A DNA stretch of 64,000 nt from Pseudomonas sp. GD04091 (GTDB lineage Bacteria > Pseudomonadota > Gammaproteobacteria > Pseudomonadales > Pseudomonadaceae). How positions within the stretch are numbered: the first letter of the stretch is position 1; every line of letters begins with the position of its first letter. A model generated the notes under the pieces. The model was not told where the DNA came from, ran no database searches, and worked only from the letters and a program-made list of their open reading frames with translations. The translations under genes were made by a program, and so were the position numbers. The stretch spans positions 372,001 to 436,000 of the forward strand of contig NZ_JAOEBG010000001.1 of assembly GCF_029836165.1 (NCBI RefSeq), given 5' to 3'. This document shows positions 18,500 through 25,864 of the stretch, piece by piece.

Positions 18500-18520
18500 G
18501 CTACAAAATTTCGCTACAAA
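18500..18520. promoter_or_regulatory. Integrase arm-type sites at the left end
   Basis: Two direct copies of GCTACAAA (18500-18507 and 18513-18520), 13 bases apart, between attL and the integrase gene. The same octamer occurs three times beside attR, so they look like arm-binding sites for the integrase. Confidence 0.6.
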
Positions 18521-18577
18521 TCCAAACCAAAAACAGCTACCTTTTTGCCATCAAAACCCACTCGGTCAGGGACGAAA

Positions 18578-20149
18578 ATGGCAAGCGAAAACCTCCTTTT
18601 ACGGTCAGGAACGTGGCACGTCCGTCTTAGCGTCCCGAAGGACGTTCGGCACGTCCTGAACCGAAGCGAGTTCACCGAATCGCTCAGGACCGGCAGCAAG
18701 CCAGAAGCTCAGGTGAAAAAGCTGGCCTACCTCTACATGTGGAAGGAGGCCATTACAAAAGCCCGGCAGCTCGTGGCAGGGCCTACCCCCGACCACCTCC
18801 CAGAAACGTCGTTTAGCGTTTCCCAGATGATCCAGACGAGCCAGCAAAACGGGCTGCTAGGCCTTGTCATGCCTAAAAATCCCGATGACGTAGACCCGAG
18901 GCTCAGCCGGGAAAGCTTGGACGAACTCGGAAGTTACATCATCGATGTAATCCTCCACACTCAAAAATGGACAACCACCAAGGAAGCCTCAGAAGCGAAA
19001 TTTGACCTATACGGCCAAAAACCCTACCGCGAATATCAAGCTTTCAAAGAAAAATGGTATGAGTTGGGCGAGGAAATCCCGCTCGAAAGGAAGATTGAAC
19101 GGTTCAATGACTACATTAAATTGCATAAAGCAGTAGAGCACTACGCCATCACTGCGGGGCAAGCCATCAGCGTTGGCACCATTGAAGAAATTAAGTCAAT
19201 CCTCGAAGACCCCAAAAACTACAAAACCAAGTCCCCCATTACGACGAACAGAATAGCCTCATTTGAAGCCTATCAGACGAATACCAAGGGTATTATTCAA
19301 AAGACAGTCGATACGCAGGCCAATCGATTGAAAATGATGGGTGCTTGGCTTGAGGCAGAGCAACGCGACCTCAACCACGAAAGCATTGCCAGTTATCTCG
19401 ATACGCTCGACCTATCCATTAAGACCAAAAAACAATACCTATTCGCAGGGTCAAGCTTTTGGAAATGGGCGATTAAACACGATGAGAATTTCAAAAAACT
19501 GCACCGTGACCAGCAGTCCCCCTTTGAAAAGCACGATTTCCCAGTCAACCGCAGCAAAAGGAACGATGGATCAATGGAAAGGAAGGCATTCACCCCGGAA
19601 GACGTTACAAAGCTCCATGAAGCCGCAAAAGCCACCAAAAACCGCGAAACCCTTACAGATCTCATCCTTTTAGGTGCTTACACCGGAGCACGTATTGAAG
19701 AGCTTTGCCAGCTTCAGGCCCAAGATATCGTCAGTGAGGAAGGGATTAAATGTTTCTACTTCTACGATGGGAAGACTGCCGCCAGCGAGCGACATACCCC
19801 AATACATCCGGCGATACAGGACACCGTAGAAAGGTTGATCCGTAATTCAAAAGACGGTTTCTTGATTGAGTCACCTGCAGGAAATAAATACGGCAACCGC
19901 TCAGACGCTCTCAGTAAGCAATTCGGGCGATTAAAGACCAGCCTCAACTATAATAGCCAGTTTGTATTCCACAGCTTCCGCAAGACCGTTATCACGCAAT
20001 TACAACGTGCAGACGTGCCGGGAATACTCATTGCCTCAATTGTCGGACATGAGACAGGTACAGTCACGTTTGACGTATACAGTGCAGGGCCAAGTCCAAA
20101 GCAAAAACACGACGCGATATCAAAACTAAAATACGAGCTAAAATCTTAA
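18578..20149 (+). CDS. int: Tyrosine-type site-specific integrase
   Basis: A 523-residue recombinase that would integrate and excise the element at tRNA-Ser. I chose the ATG giving MASENLLLRSGTWHVRLSVPKDVRHVL because AGGGA lies 6 bases upstream and this opening is typical of integrases with a DUF6538-like N-terminus. A frame extension of 35 codons upstream reaches the arm sites. Catalytic residues are visible: Arg372 in YTGARIEEL, His465 and Arg468 in HSFRKT, His491 in VGHETG, and the nucleophile Tyr501 in FDVYSAG. A core-binding SAM-like domain spans about 225-310. It lies next to attL and points inward, as usual for tRNA-targeting elements. No excisionase is recognisable in the element. Confidence 0.92.
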   Translation: MASENLLLRSGTWHVRLSVPKDVRHVLNRSEFTESLRTGSKPEAQVKKLAYLYMWKEAITKARQLVAGPTPDHLPETSFSVSQMIQTSQQNGLLGLVMPKNPDDVDPRLSRESLDELGSYIIDVILHTQKWTTTKEASEAKFDLYGQKPYREYQAFKEKWYELGEEIPLERKIERFNDYIKLHKAVEHYAITAGQAISVGTIEEIKSILEDPKNYKTKSPITTNRIASFEAYQTNTKGIIQKTVDTQANRLKMMGAWLEAEQRDLNHESIASYLDTLDLSIKTKKQYLFAGSSFWKWAIKHDENFKKLHRDQQSPFEKHDFPVNRSKRNDGSMERKAFTPEDVTKLHEAAKATKNRETLTDLILLGAYTGARIEELCQLQAQDIVSEEGIKCFYFYDGKTAASERHTPIHPAIQDTVERLIRNSKDGFLIESPAGNKYGNRSDALSKQFGRLKTSLNYNSQFVFHSFRKTVITQLQRADVPGILIASIVGHETGTVTFDVYSAGPSPKQKHDAISKLKYELKS

Positions 20150-20197
20150 AATCGCAAGCGTTACACGTTAAAATTCAGAACAATAATCAAAGGCTCC

Positions 20198-20225
20198 AAA
20201 GCTCTTACCCACCAGAAGAGCTTTT
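20198..20225 (+). terminator. Terminator after the integrase
   Basis: AAAGCTCTT pairs with AAGAGCTTT and is followed by T residues, about 50 bases beyond the integrase stop. Confidence 0.65.
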
Positions 20226-20511
20226 GACCTTCCCTAAACTACCATCTTTTTTTACAAATCGTCTCGCATAATGCACTCCCCTGCACACGCCTCATGTGCA
20301 CGCACACGCACGCCCGCGTCTTTAGTTATCAATATATAGATATCAAATATACTAGATAACAATAATAAAGATTACTACACCGCACGCACGCATACACAAC
20401 CGCCACACACAAACAATCAGCACAATCATGCTTGATATACATTTTTTATGTGGTTCAATATATGTATATGGCTCAAATTTTCAAAGAAGCCCTTTAAAGC
20501 ATACCTGCTAT

Positions 20512-20555
20512 GTTAACCATCCCACTTTTGCTACGCAAAAGATGTGACGGTTAAC
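20512..20555. promoter_or_regulatory. Candidate oriT upstream of the relaxase gene
   Basis: A nested dyad: outer GTTAACC (20512-20518) with GGTTAAC (20549-20555), inner CTTTTGC (20525-20531) with GCAAAAG (20535-20541). Relaxases of the MobV group act on inverted repeats just upstream of their own gene, and this is the only such structure there. A nick site cannot be placed from sequence alone. A promoter-control function is the alternative. Confidence 0.5.
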
Positions 20556-20623
20556 GCAGGTGCCTAGTCGGCAGGACAGAAGCAAAAGCCAAGAGCAAAA
20601 ACAAACCCACCACTGAGGATAAA

Positions 20624-22462
20624 ATGAATGACACCAATTTGCAGACAATCACACTAACCAAAAGAGACAGGAACTATTCCAACCTCAAGGGGCTGGACAG
20701 TTCGCTGAAACACTCGCTTAGACTGGACCAAAACGAGTATGACGACTTTGAATTCAACCCCAATCCAGACCACCCAAATATCGCCATTGTAGGTGGCGTT
20801 GAACAAGTATTAACTAGGGAATTGGCAGAGCAATTGCTGGCCGACTTCAACGACCAACTACAAACCAAACTCAAAGCAACAGAAGCGACTGACGAGATAG
20901 CAGCAGAAAAAGAAAAGCTCCGAAAACTAAAATCCAAGCTGGTTAAATTCATCAACGCAACCGAACCCACCCAAATAAAAGAATACGTCACATCGGTTAT
21001 GGAGGGAGAAAGGCCGTTGGTAGTCGGAGACTACGCCGCCCTACTCAATCAGCACAGAATCAGCCGTGTAGCTCAGCGTATCGACCTTCTAGAGAACTAC
21101 ACCACCAAGAAGCGAGAGATCGAGCAAAACGCACCAGATCGAGCCGTATCAAGGACGGTCAACAGGGTTAAAGAAATCATCCTTGTGATACCTGAACCCA
21201 ATAAATTGGCTATCACAAAGGGATACACAGACCTTTTGCAGAAAGCCATGCATCAGTTCTATCAAAATAACTTCCCTAATAACGACATCTTATTTTCATT
21301 CAGCCACTTGGACGAGACAACCAACCACGTTCACGCCTTCCTTGACCTTCAAAATACGAAAACTGGAAAATATGATTTTTCAGCCCAAGAATTTGAGTTC
21401 GCATCGCAATACTATGCGAAGAACAAGGCCCGACTTGACAAGATATCCGAGCCGCCGAAATTAGAAGACTTCAAACTGCCCAACCGCAGCGAAGAAAAGC
21501 AGAACCACAGATTTATTCGAGCACGCGAATCATGGAAGTCAAAAGTGATGCAGGTGGCTTTCTATGAGCACTTTAACAGCTTAGCGGCTGCATATGGCTT
21601 GCAAGCCAAATTCCTACCTAAAACAAAGGAAAACACCGAATATTTAAGCCCTATTGAAAAGGAAGCCAAAAAACCGAAAAGTGAACGAAGCCACAACTAT
21701 TACACCAGACAGCTAGAAAAGCTGCAGCAAGAACTAACCAGTAAGAAGGTCGAACTTATCGAGCAAAGGGCCACTGTCGTCACACTTAACACCACGATAA
21801 AAGACCTACAAGGAACGGCTAGAAACTACAAAGCAACCATACAGAGCTTAGAAATACAGGCCAGCGAGCAGAGAAAAGAAAATGCCGAGCTAGATAGTCA
21901 AAAGCAGAAATTAGACGACGAAATAACGGTAAAAACCACAAAGACTGCAGAGCTGTCATCTAATTTCAAAACCATGAAATCCAGAATGACAAAAGAACTA
22001 AATGAACTACGCAAGAAAATTAAAGAGGACACCAGCAGAAAAACCATCTTGGAAAAAGCAATCAAGGCATACGAGGAAGAGCTTGAGCCTTTGATGAAAC
22101 GTTTTGATATTTTGGTGGATCGACTACTTGAAGCCCGAAGGCTCGACGAGAACCCAGAGCAATACTATAAGAGATTACGAGAAAACACGTATGAAATGGC
22201 TAGTCGTTTGGGCAAAGAGAAACGAAAGGACTATCTATTCAACGTTGCCGAACAACTCAAAGAACAGGGTTTGGACGATACGCAAGCCGCATTAGGATTT
22301 ACCGACAAAGTAAAACTGTGGGCATCTGATACGTTCACCAGCAAGCAAGTGGTTGAATTCGACAAGGAAGAAGCCGAGCAGGCGAAGCAGGCAAGAAAGA
22401 GAAGACTTCTAAAACCTAAGCCACCAAGCCCATTTCAAGACCCTTACGACCCGTTTCAATAG
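20624..22462 (+). CDS. MobV/Pre-like mobilization relaxase
   Basis: A 612-residue protein. The metal-binding and catalytic motif of the MobV (Pre/Mob) relaxases is present as HLDETTNHVHAF, residues 228-239: His228, Asp230, Glu231, His235, His237. In pMV158 MobM the same place reads HLDESTPHMH, so the usual Pro is Asn here. The N-terminal region (RNYSNLKGLDSSLKHSLRLD) resembles motif I. About 100 extra residues lie between motifs I and III compared with MobM. From about residue 340 to 500 the chain is a long coiled coil, common in this family. GAGG stands 6 bases before the ATG. It would nick oriT and lead the strand during conjugative mobilization. A divergent member, so confidence is moderate to good. 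Confidence 0.78.
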   Translation: MNDTNLQTITLTKRDRNYSNLKGLDSSLKHSLRLDQNEYDDFEFNPNPDHPNIAIVGGVEQVLTRELAEQLLADFNDQLQTKLKATEATDEIAAEKEKLRKLKSKLVKFINATEPTQIKEYVTSVMEGERPLVVGDYAALLNQHRISRVAQRIDLLENYTTKKREIEQNAPDRAVSRTVNRVKEIILVIPEPNKLAITKGYTDLLQKAMHQFYQNNFPNNDILFSFSHLDETTNHVHAFLDLQNTKTGKYDFSAQEFEFASQYYAKNKARLDKISEPPKLEDFKLPNRSEEKQNHRFIRARESWKSKVMQVAFYEHFNSLAAAYGLQAKFLPKTKENTEYLSPIEKEAKKPKSERSHNYYTRQLEKLQQELTSKKVELIEQRATVVTLNTTIKDLQGTARNYKATIQSLEIQASEQRKENAELDSQKQKLDDEITVKTTKTAELSSNFKTMKSRMTKELNELRKKIKEDTSRKTILEKAIKAYEEELEPLMKRFDILVDRLLEARRLDENPEQYYKRLRENTYEMASRLGKEKRKDYLFNVAEQLKEQGLDDTQAALGFTDKVKLWASDTFTSKQVVEFDKEEAEQAKQARKRRLLKPKPPSPFQDPYDPFQ

Positions 22463-22483
22463 TCAAACCATTAGATAATAGAA

Positions 22484-22507
22484 ACCCGCTGGAAAGCGGG
22501 ATTTTTA
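22484..22507 (+). terminator. Terminator after the relaxase gene
   Basis: CCCGCTGGAAAGCGGG followed by ATTTTT, 22 bases beyond the relaxase stop. It separates relaxase and rep transcription. Confidence 0.85.
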
Positions 22508-22556
22508 GCATCCAAATTTGACAAACCTCGAAAGTGTGGCAACTTGAAAGGAGCAG

Positions 22557-22619
22557 AAAAAGAAAACCACCTTGGGGAAGGTGGCGAAAGATACTACTAC
22601 AATATTTTATAAAACTTAC
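22557..22619 (-). ncRNA. Predicted antisense RNA in the rep leader (RNAI-like)
   Basis: On the minus strand a promoter-like pair, TTGACA (22653-22648) and TTAAAT (22631-22626) with 16 bases between, precedes a perfect hairpin, CCACCTT with AAGGTGG (22584-22567). The hairpin is followed by TTTTCTTTTT. This predicts a transcript of about 60 bases complementary to the rep mRNA leader. ColE2-family plasmids limit copy number with just such an antisense RNA. Not proven; the -10 element is imperfect. Confidence 0.6.
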
Positions 22620-22705
22620 ACCTCCATTTAATCACCAAATAATTTATTGTCAAGTCATCTCCCAAGGTTTTCTTTTTCTAAATAACCAATTAGAAGAGGA
22701 TGACG

Positions 22706-23593
22706 ATGGGATGCGTAAAATTATTTGAGGACTACTTACCAAAGAGACCTTATCACACCGATGATATAATCAGCGGCTTAAAAATCAACAAAAAAGAAAA
22801 AGCGAAACTTGCTCGTCTGGTCCAACCAAACGGCCCAACCCATAGATATTGGATGGTTTTCGATCTGGACAAGACCAACGCGGGGCTGCACTGGGATGAC
22901 GTTGGAGCACCAGCCCCTAACCTAATCGCTCGAAATCCGGCCAATGGGCACGCCCATTTGCTCTACCTGCTACAAACCCCTGTCCGAACCGCAATCGACG
23001 GTAAAACAGCCCCTTTACGCTATGCTGCGGCCATCGAAGCGGGTCTGCGTAACCGTTTAGGTGCAGACCGAGGCTATTCCGGGTTGATCTGCAAAAACCC
23101 GATCAACTCCCATTGGATCGTTACCGAGTGGCAGGCCGATCCATATACCTTGGACGACTTAGCCGAATACGTTGATTTAACCCCTGAAAAGGCCAGAGAG
23201 ACGCCTGTAGAGGATTACGGCTTGGGCCGTAACTGTATGCTTTTTGACCAATTAAGAGCGTGGGCATACAAGGCAATCCGTCAGGGATGGCCGACGTATG
23301 AACAATGGCTAAACGCTTGCCTTGACCGTGCCATAGGCTACAACGTTAATTTTACTACGCCGTTGGACATATCCGAGGTTAAACACACAGCCAAGAGCGT
23401 AGCGAAGTGGACACATAGAAACTTTACCCGTGGCTCCTTTGACGATTATGTCGCCAGAACTCACACAAGCGAGATGCAGGCATTCAGAGGTAAGAAAGGC
23501 GGTAGACCCGCCACAACAACTGCGAACGGTAGACCTTGGGTGGAGTTGGGCGTTAGCAGAGCGACTTGGTACAGGTTACAAAATCGAAAATAG
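22706..23593 (+). CDS. rep: ColE2-family replication initiator/primase (Rep)
   Basis: A 295-residue protein. The opening KRPYHTDDIISGLKI, then RYWMVFDLDK, ARNPANGHAHLLYLLQTPV, LRYAAAIEAGLRNRLGADRGYSGLICKNP and SHWIV closely follow ColE2 Rep as I recall it. The first ~180 residues are the primase-like replicase domain with the FDLD metal site. A PriCT-type helical segment follows, and the C-terminus has a basic helix-turn-helix (GRPWVELGVSRATWYRLQNRK) that should bind the origin. I chose the second ATG because GAGGA lies 6 bases before it; an ATG two codons earlier overlaps the ribosome site. Rep makes a short primer at its own origin, here directly downstream. Intact and of family length. Confidence 0.9.
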   Translation: MGCVKLFEDYLPKRPYHTDDIISGLKINKKEKAKLARLVQPNGPTHRYWMVFDLDKTNAGLHWDDVGAPAPNLIARNPANGHAHLLYLLQTPVRTAIDGKTAPLRYAAAIEAGLRNRLGADRGYSGLICKNPINSHWIVTEWQADPYTLDDLAEYVDLTPEKARETPVEDYGLGRNCMLFDQLRAWAYKAIRQGWPTYEQWLNACLDRAIGYNVNFTTPLDISEVKHTAKSVAKWTHRNFTRGSFDDYVARTHTSEMQAFRGKKGGRPATTTANGRPWVELGVSRATWYRLQNRK

Positions 23594-23604
23594 TATTATA
23601 ATGG

Positions 23605-23647
23605 TGAGACAAAAGCCTATATCAGATAGTAGCACCCGGTGAGGGTG
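23605..23647 (+). promoter_or_regulatory. ColE2-like replication origin (oriV)
   Basis: Immediately after rep: TGAGAC, then AAGCC, then TATCAGATA, then AGCACCC in this order and spacing. As I recall the ColE2 origin, it reads TGAGACCAGATAAGCC then TTATCAGATAACAGCGCCC, and it too lies just downstream of rep. A short CACCC/GGGTG hairpin (23633-23647) and a T-rich tract follow, as after the ColE2 origin. The comparison is from memory. Confidence 0.75.
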
Positions 23648-23851
23648 TTTCTTCTTCCCCCTTCCCCCATACCTACCCACATATACATACACCGCACCAC
23701 CGATAGCCATAAAACGCAAGGAAACGGTTAAAATCTGCGTTTATTTATCTTATTGATACGAAGACACCAAACCACACCACTACATGCCTAAAATAACCGA
23801 ATGGGTAAGCGACCACCCTGCAGCACCTAACCAGCACCCCTATACTTCCCA

Positions 23852-23877
23852 AGGTTTGGAGATATATCCCTGAACCT
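23852..23877. repeat. 26-bp dyad, copy 1
   Basis: Starts AGGTTTGGAGAT and ends ATCCCTGAACCT, an imperfect inverted repeat. Related copies stand at 24386-24411 and 24899-24924, on both sides of the unknown 128-residue gene. Confidence 0.6.
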
Positions 23878-24385
23878 ATATGTATGTATACATACATATC
23901 AACCTTCTCTCCTGATGAAAATTTCACACTTTCTCAAATTCATCGAAAACGGTGAATACCCCTCACTGGGCTGATTAGCCTAAATATCCCAAAAGCGATT
24001 TTGGCCAGCACTGAAAAAACGGGATTTAGAGAAAGTCATTTTTCTCTAAAATACGCCCAAGAAATTTTAAGGATTTATACCAAATTTTTGATATATGGGA
24101 TTTCTCAACCATCGAATTACGGCTTAAAAACAGCAAAACACCTTGTCAAGAGAAAAATGAAAATAAATATAAGGTTCAACCGTAATCGTTAAACAGGGTT
24201 CAACCCTAAATTAATTACTTAGTTCACTTTTGCTACAAAGCAGAGAAAAAATCGCACCTGCGAAACTCAAAAAATCGCCCTCAAATTAATTTCACAAAAA
24301 AACGCGGGGTGTTGGCCACATCTAAAATTCAAAAAAATTGAACATGTCGAATTTCCTACAATGTATATCCCTGAAGTAAATTTAT

Positions 24386-24411
24386 AGGTTCGGAGATATG
24401 ACCCTGAAGCA
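24386..24411. repeat. 26-bp dyad, copy 2
   Basis: Starts AGGTTCGGAGATAT and continues GACCCTGAA; its right arm is less well kept. It lies about 55 bases before the ATG of the unknown 128-residue gene, a position suited to an operator. Confidence 0.5.
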
Positions 24412-24465
24412 TTGACTTACATAAAACCTATGGTATTTGTATTATAACAACATAGGAGTTCTAAC

Positions 24466-24852
24466 ATGAACAAAGCAGAACAAGCAGGAAAAATAGGCGG
24501 ATTAGTTGGCGGATTTAAAAGAAGAGAGCGTCAGAAGTTTTTAGTAGCATTTATAAAGCTGGTAGAAATGGAGGAATTTCCAGACTTAAAGCTGACCTCA
24601 TGCCTCGCAAAAAAACTGATAGCAGCATTCTCTGGCTGCAAATCAATCTCTAACGATGTTTTGATAAAAGAGTTTGGGAGGCCCGGCAACAAGGTAAAAC
24701 AGCAAAACCTTGACGATATTGTATTGATTTTAACAGAGCGATATAGCGAAACGTATAAGTCACTATGGAGCGATGCGAAGAAAAAAATTGAAGATGATGC
24801 AAATGAATATAAGAAACAAAAAATTCAAGAAATGCGAACATCAATATCATAA
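24466..24852 (+). CDS. Unknown 128-residue protein of the island
   Basis: A soluble, basic, helix-rich protein: a glycine-rich N-terminus (EQAGKIGGLVGGFKRRERQKF), a central region with two cysteines, and a lysine/glutamate-rich C-terminal helix. TAGGAG stands 7 bases before the ATG, so it is very probably translated. I do not recognise the family. Its place between the origin and the restriction genes, with repeated dyads before and after it, would suit a small DNA-binding regulator or an excision/maintenance factor. That is context only. Strongly AT-rich like the rest of the element. Confidence 0.6.
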   Translation: MNKAEQAGKIGGLVGGFKRRERQKFLVAFIKLVEMEEFPDLKLTSCLAKKLIAAFSGCKSISNDVLIKEFGRPGNKVKQQNLDDIVLILTERYSETYKSLWSDAKKKIEDDANEYKKQKIQEMRTSIS

Positions 24853-24898
24853 ATATATATCCATGCAGCGTTTTTTCGCTACATGGCTGAGCATACTT

Positions 24899-24924
24899 AG
24901 GTTCAAGGATATACCCCCCAACCT
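24899..24924. repeat. 26-bp dyad, copy 3
   Basis: Starts AGGTTCAAGGATAT and ends ACCCCCCAACCT; the outer AGGTT/AACCT arms and the 26-base length match copy 1. It lies 47 bases after the stop of the 128-residue gene. Confidence 0.55.
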
Positions 24925-24956
24925 TTACCCTCTTAACACCATCACATGGAGCAGAA

Positions 24957-24981
24957 TAAAAAAGGCCGATACCGGCCTTCT
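24957..24981 (-). terminator. Terminator of the restriction-modification operon
   Basis: On the minus strand AAGGCCG pairs with CGGCCTT around a four-base loop, then six T. It is 20 bases past the endonuclease stop. Confidence 0.85.
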
Positions 24982-25000
24982 GCTTACAACTGACTAAATT

Positions 25001-25864
25001 TTAAGTTGCCAAGTCGAGCGGCAAATCGCTTATGTCCTTCAAACGCCGACCATCAACCATGATAGCTAAAAGCTCAGACGAATCGTCCATTCCTAATTCT
25101 TTCAATGTTGCTTGTAGCTCATACAAGGCGAAATGATAAACGCAATCTATATCGCCAGTACCGAGAGCAATTGAAGCTAATCTGCTAGGGGTAGGCTCAG
25201 CGGTGACTACCATGATATTAGGCAGGTGGCCTTTGCGATTCCGCATCAGGTTTAACGCTTCGGAACGTGCATTCTGTGCCCTATCGCTTCGGATAGTCCA
25301 CTTACATGACACGCTTGCATGTAGAAGCGGTTTGCCCCCAGCTGCAGCCCGCAAGCTAGCCCGTGTGCTTACGGACGCATCTACCAAAAATTCATGACGG
25401 TTAATATTGTCGTCACTTTCCAAACCCCTAGCTACAACGATATCAGGGGTGATTGTGTAGTCACTTCCCAAAGCCGCAGCTAGTTCGGCATCAGCTTTAG
25501 CAGCTCGATCCAATGCTATCAAGTGTGCGTATTGCTCATATTTAGCTATTTCTAGACGATTGCGACCAGAAACTTGATGCACGTCCCAGTCACCGGGACG
25601 AAGATGCCCAAGCTTTAAAAACGTGCTTTTCACATATTCGGCACAAATACCCTCAAACTCATTGCCAGACGTTTGACCGGCTTGCCGTTCGGCAATAGTT
25701 TCTGCCTTCAATAGCTCCGCAATTCCTTTTGCGATTGCAATGCTGGTTTTGTTGCTACTATCAGCGTTACTTGGCACACCCTTGTCATTAATAGTCAGGG
25801 TTGTTTTGAGAAGCGAGGCATGGAACTCTTTCCGTGCTTGTAAAAACTCGGGAGGAATATTCAT
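25001..25864 (-). CDS. NgoMIV-like type II restriction endonuclease (predicted site GCCGGC)
   Basis: A 287-residue nuclease that aligns, from memory, with NgoMIV (286 residues) over nearly its whole length. Shared blocks include AERQAGQTSGNEFEGIC, LRPGDWDVHQV, RNRLEIAKYEQYAHL, AALGSDYTITPDI, LLHASVSCKWTIRSDRAQNARSE, VVTAEPTPSR and VYHFALYEL. The NgoMIV catalytic and recognition residues fall one position later here: Glu71, Asp141, Ser186-Cys-Lys188, Arg192, Asp194, Arg195. It should therefore be a tetrameric, two-site enzyme that recognises GCCGGC. The start codon overlaps the methyltransferase stop (TGATG), giving translational coupling and making nuclease synthesis depend on the methylase message. 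Confidence 0.9.
   Translation of the reverse strand: MNIPPEFLQARKEFHASLLKTTLTINDKGVPSNADSSNKTSIAIAKGIAELLKAETIAERQAGQTSGNEFEGICAEYVKSTFLKLGHLRPGDWDVHQVSGRNRLEIAKYEQYAHLIALDRAAKADAELAAALGSDYTITPDIVVARGLESDDNINRHEFLVDASVSTRASLRAAAGGKPLLHASVSCKWTIRSDRAQNARSEALNLMRNRKGHLPNIMVVTAEPTPSRLASIALGTGDIDCVYHFALYELQATLKELGMDDSSELLAIMVDGRRLKDISDLPLDLAT

Larger units (their letters stand above)
20150..20623. other. Gene-free region between integrase and relaxase
   Basis: Contains the integrase terminator and two alternating CA/CG-rich tracts (about 20284-20318 and 20378-20412). These flank an AT-only stretch bounded by GTTATC (20325-20330) and GATAAC (20355-20360). The oriT-like nested hairpin follows just before the relaxase gene. 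No coding region is apparent. Confidence 0.6.
23648..24465. other. AT-rich gene-free region downstream of the origin
   Basis: About 820 bases with no convincing gene; a 63-codon TTG-started frame at 24001-24192 lacks a ribosome site. It holds two copies of a 26-bp dyad motif (23852-23877 and 24386-24411) and a further half-copy near 24364. It also has a perfect AGGGTT-C-AACCCT palindrome (24195-24207) and one GCTACAAA octamer (24232-24239). It is probably a control or plasmid-maintenance region. Confidence 0.55.

Noticed and set aside
18473..18577. Upstream 35-codon extension of the integrase
   Set aside because: It includes the arm-type repeats and lacks a ribosome site; the internal ATG has AGGGA at good distance and the family-typical N-terminus.
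22700..22705. First ATG as start of rep
   Set aside because: It overlaps the GAGGA ribosome site; the ATG six bases on has correct spacing.
24001..24192. 63-codon frame in the AT-rich part of the island
   Set aside because: TTG start, no ribosome site, and no coding character beyond AT bias.
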